The translations under genes were made by a program, and so were the position numbers. The notes beneath the pieces are model-generated. The model ran no database searches. It had not been told where the DNA came from and saw only the letters and a list, made by a program, of their open reading frames with translations. Positions 5,230 through 6,021 of a stretch of DNA of 6,021 bases are shown here, in pieces. The stretch is taken from positions 1 to 6,021 of the forward strand of contig DAOUSM010000063.1 in NCBI GenBank assembly GCA_030627225.1. Reading direction: 5' to 3'. The DNA is from Candidatus Bathyarchaeota archaeon. Its GTDB lineage: Archaea > Thermoproteota > Bathyarchaeia > Bathyarchaeales > Bathycorpusculaceae. Numbering within the stretch: the first letter of the stretch is position 1; each line of letters begins with the position of its first letter.

Positions 5230-6021
5230 TTGTCAAAGCAGGATAAAACGCGAAAAATCAAGGAGTTAACCCAAAAACTCTCAGTGTTAAAGGAGCAAAT
5301 GAGCAAGCTGAATGCTGAGGCAAGAGAATGGGCGGAAAAAAGAAACAAGCTTAATGAGCAGTTTAAGAGTTTACGCGTTGAAACACTTGAACTGAGAAGT
5401 GAAAGAGACAAGTTGAACGAGAAAGTAAAAGAGCTGAAGCAGCAACGAAACAAGATGAAAACAGAAATCCATGAAAAAATTGAAGAGATAAAAAAACTAA
5501 GTCAAGAAATTAAAGCCCTAACCAAGAAAAAACCTTCAAGAAACCCTCAAACCCTGCAAAAAGAGTTTGAAAGTGTTGAATGGCAGATTCAAACAACACC
5601 TTTAAGCTTAGAGGAAGAGAAGGAACTTGTTGAACGCGTCAAGCAACTAGAAATTCAGTTGAACATTCATAGAAAGCTTGGACGGTTAAACCAGAAAATG
5701 CTTGAGTTGCAAGCTGAACTCAAAGCTATTAAAGTAAAAAATAGGCATTACCACGAAAAACTAACGGAAACCGCACAGAAAAGCCAGAGAATTCATGAAA
5801 AAATGCTAGAAAAAATTGCTGAAGCAAAAAAACTTAGAATGGAAGCCGACAACCTGCATCGGCTCTTTCTGCAAACAAGAGAAAGAACGAAACCCCTTCA
5901 AGAGAAAATAACGGAAATCTTAGACCGGATAAAACGGTTGAGAGAAGAAATTCGAGAGGAAGAAGAGAAAGAAAAGAAGAGAATTGAGGAAGTTCTTCGG
6001 GAAGAGCTTGAAAAACGGGCA
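5230..6021 (+). CDS. Long coiled-coil protein, COG1340-like (partial, runs off the window)
   Basis: An open frame runs from TTG 5230 to the window edge, 264 codons, with no stop. Nearly the whole product is charged heptad-like sequence rich in Lys, Glu, Gln and Leu, so a long coiled coil is expected, broken near 100-110 by a Pro-containing linker (KKPSRNPQ). After the linker, EFESVEWQIQTTPLSLEEEKELV (split here as 112-121 and 122-134) matches a conserved signature of the archaeal COG1340 coiled-coil family, with Trp118 standing out. These proteins are sometimes mislabelled phosphoserine phosphatase; no phosphatase motif is present here. There is no signal peptide or membrane segment, so it should be cytoplasmic. 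The TTG start follows the Thg1 stop without a gap and is served by GAGG at 5217-5220, nine bases away. Its function is unknown; a scaffolding or ribosome- or RNA-associated role is speculation. Confidence 0.8.
   Translation, partial: MSKQDKTRKIKELTQKLSVLKEQMSKLNAEAREWAEKRNKLNEQFKSLRVETLELRSERDKLNEKVKELKQQRNKMKTEIHEKIEEIKKLSQEIKALTKKKPSRNPQTLQKEFESVEWQIQTTPLSLEEEKELVERVKQLEIQLNIHRKLGRLNQKMLELQAELKAIKVKNRHYHEKLTETAQKSQRIHEKMLEKIAEAKKLRMEADNLHRLFLQTRERTKPLQEKITEILDRIKRLREEIREEEEKEKKRIEEVLREELEKRA

Noticed and set aside
5076..5453. Minus-strand frame of 125 codons rich in Ser, Leu and Phe
   Set aside because: It is the antisense reading of the Thg1 end and the coiled-coil gene; Lys/Glu-rich coding DNA yields Phe/Ser/Leu-rich antisense frames.
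1..6021. CRISPR array, tRNA or rRNA gene, complete insertion sequence
   Set aside because: No regularly spaced direct repeats, cloverleaf with a TTC-type T loop, rRNA-like conserved block or transposase with terminal repeats was seen on either strand.
5230..6021. SMC/Rad50-type ATPase as the identity of the coiled-coil gene
   Set aside because: The product has no Walker A motif near its N-terminus, where such proteins carry it, and starts directly with heptad-like sequence.

Overview
This 6,021-base window looks like a piece of an archaeal chromosome. It is AT-rich, and every supported gene lies on the plus strand. Archaeal signs include TATA-like AT boxes before gene starts, T-rich tracts after stop codons, SD-led TTG starts, an ADP-forming acyl-CoA synthetase beta subunit, an archaeal-type Thg1-like protein and a coiled-coil protein of the COG1340 type. 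The gene mix would fit a Bathyarchaeia- or Thermoproteota-related lineage, but that placement is inference. No rRNA or tRNA gene, CRISPR array or complete mobile element was seen.

Layout. Bases 3-95 hold a short basic open frame that may be the end of a gene lying mostly outside the window. After an AT-rich leader comes an HtpX-type membrane metalloprotease (261-1223), then a 95-base gap and a complete M20 metallopeptidase/deacylase (1319-2545). A T-rich tract and a TATA-like box with an operator-like inverted repeat lead into a two-gene unit. This unit is a six-helix ECF-type S component (2665-3228) and an overlapping membrane-anchored DUF4430 protein (3194-3658), closed by a hairpin (3657-3693). 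A second unit follows: acetyl-CoA synthetase beta subunit (3771-4466), overlapping a Thg1-like 3'-5' nucleotidyltransferase (4444-5229), which abuts a long coiled-coil gene (5230 to the window edge).

How the genes may work together. The S component and the DUF4430 protein plausibly form a micronutrient uptake pair, with a cobalamin-type compound as one candidate; no ECF ATPase or T component lies nearby. AcdB would pair with an alpha subunit encoded elsewhere to make ATP from acyl-CoA. Its overlap with the tRNA-repair gene and the coiled-coil gene suggests one transcript, although the functions have no obvious link. HtpX and M20 are probably separate housekeeping genes.

No clearly new defence or mobile system is present. 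The points most worth a second look are the operator-like site before the transporter pair, the transporter pair itself, and the Thg1-TAG-coiled-coil junction, where the two reading frames are in phase across a single stop codon.
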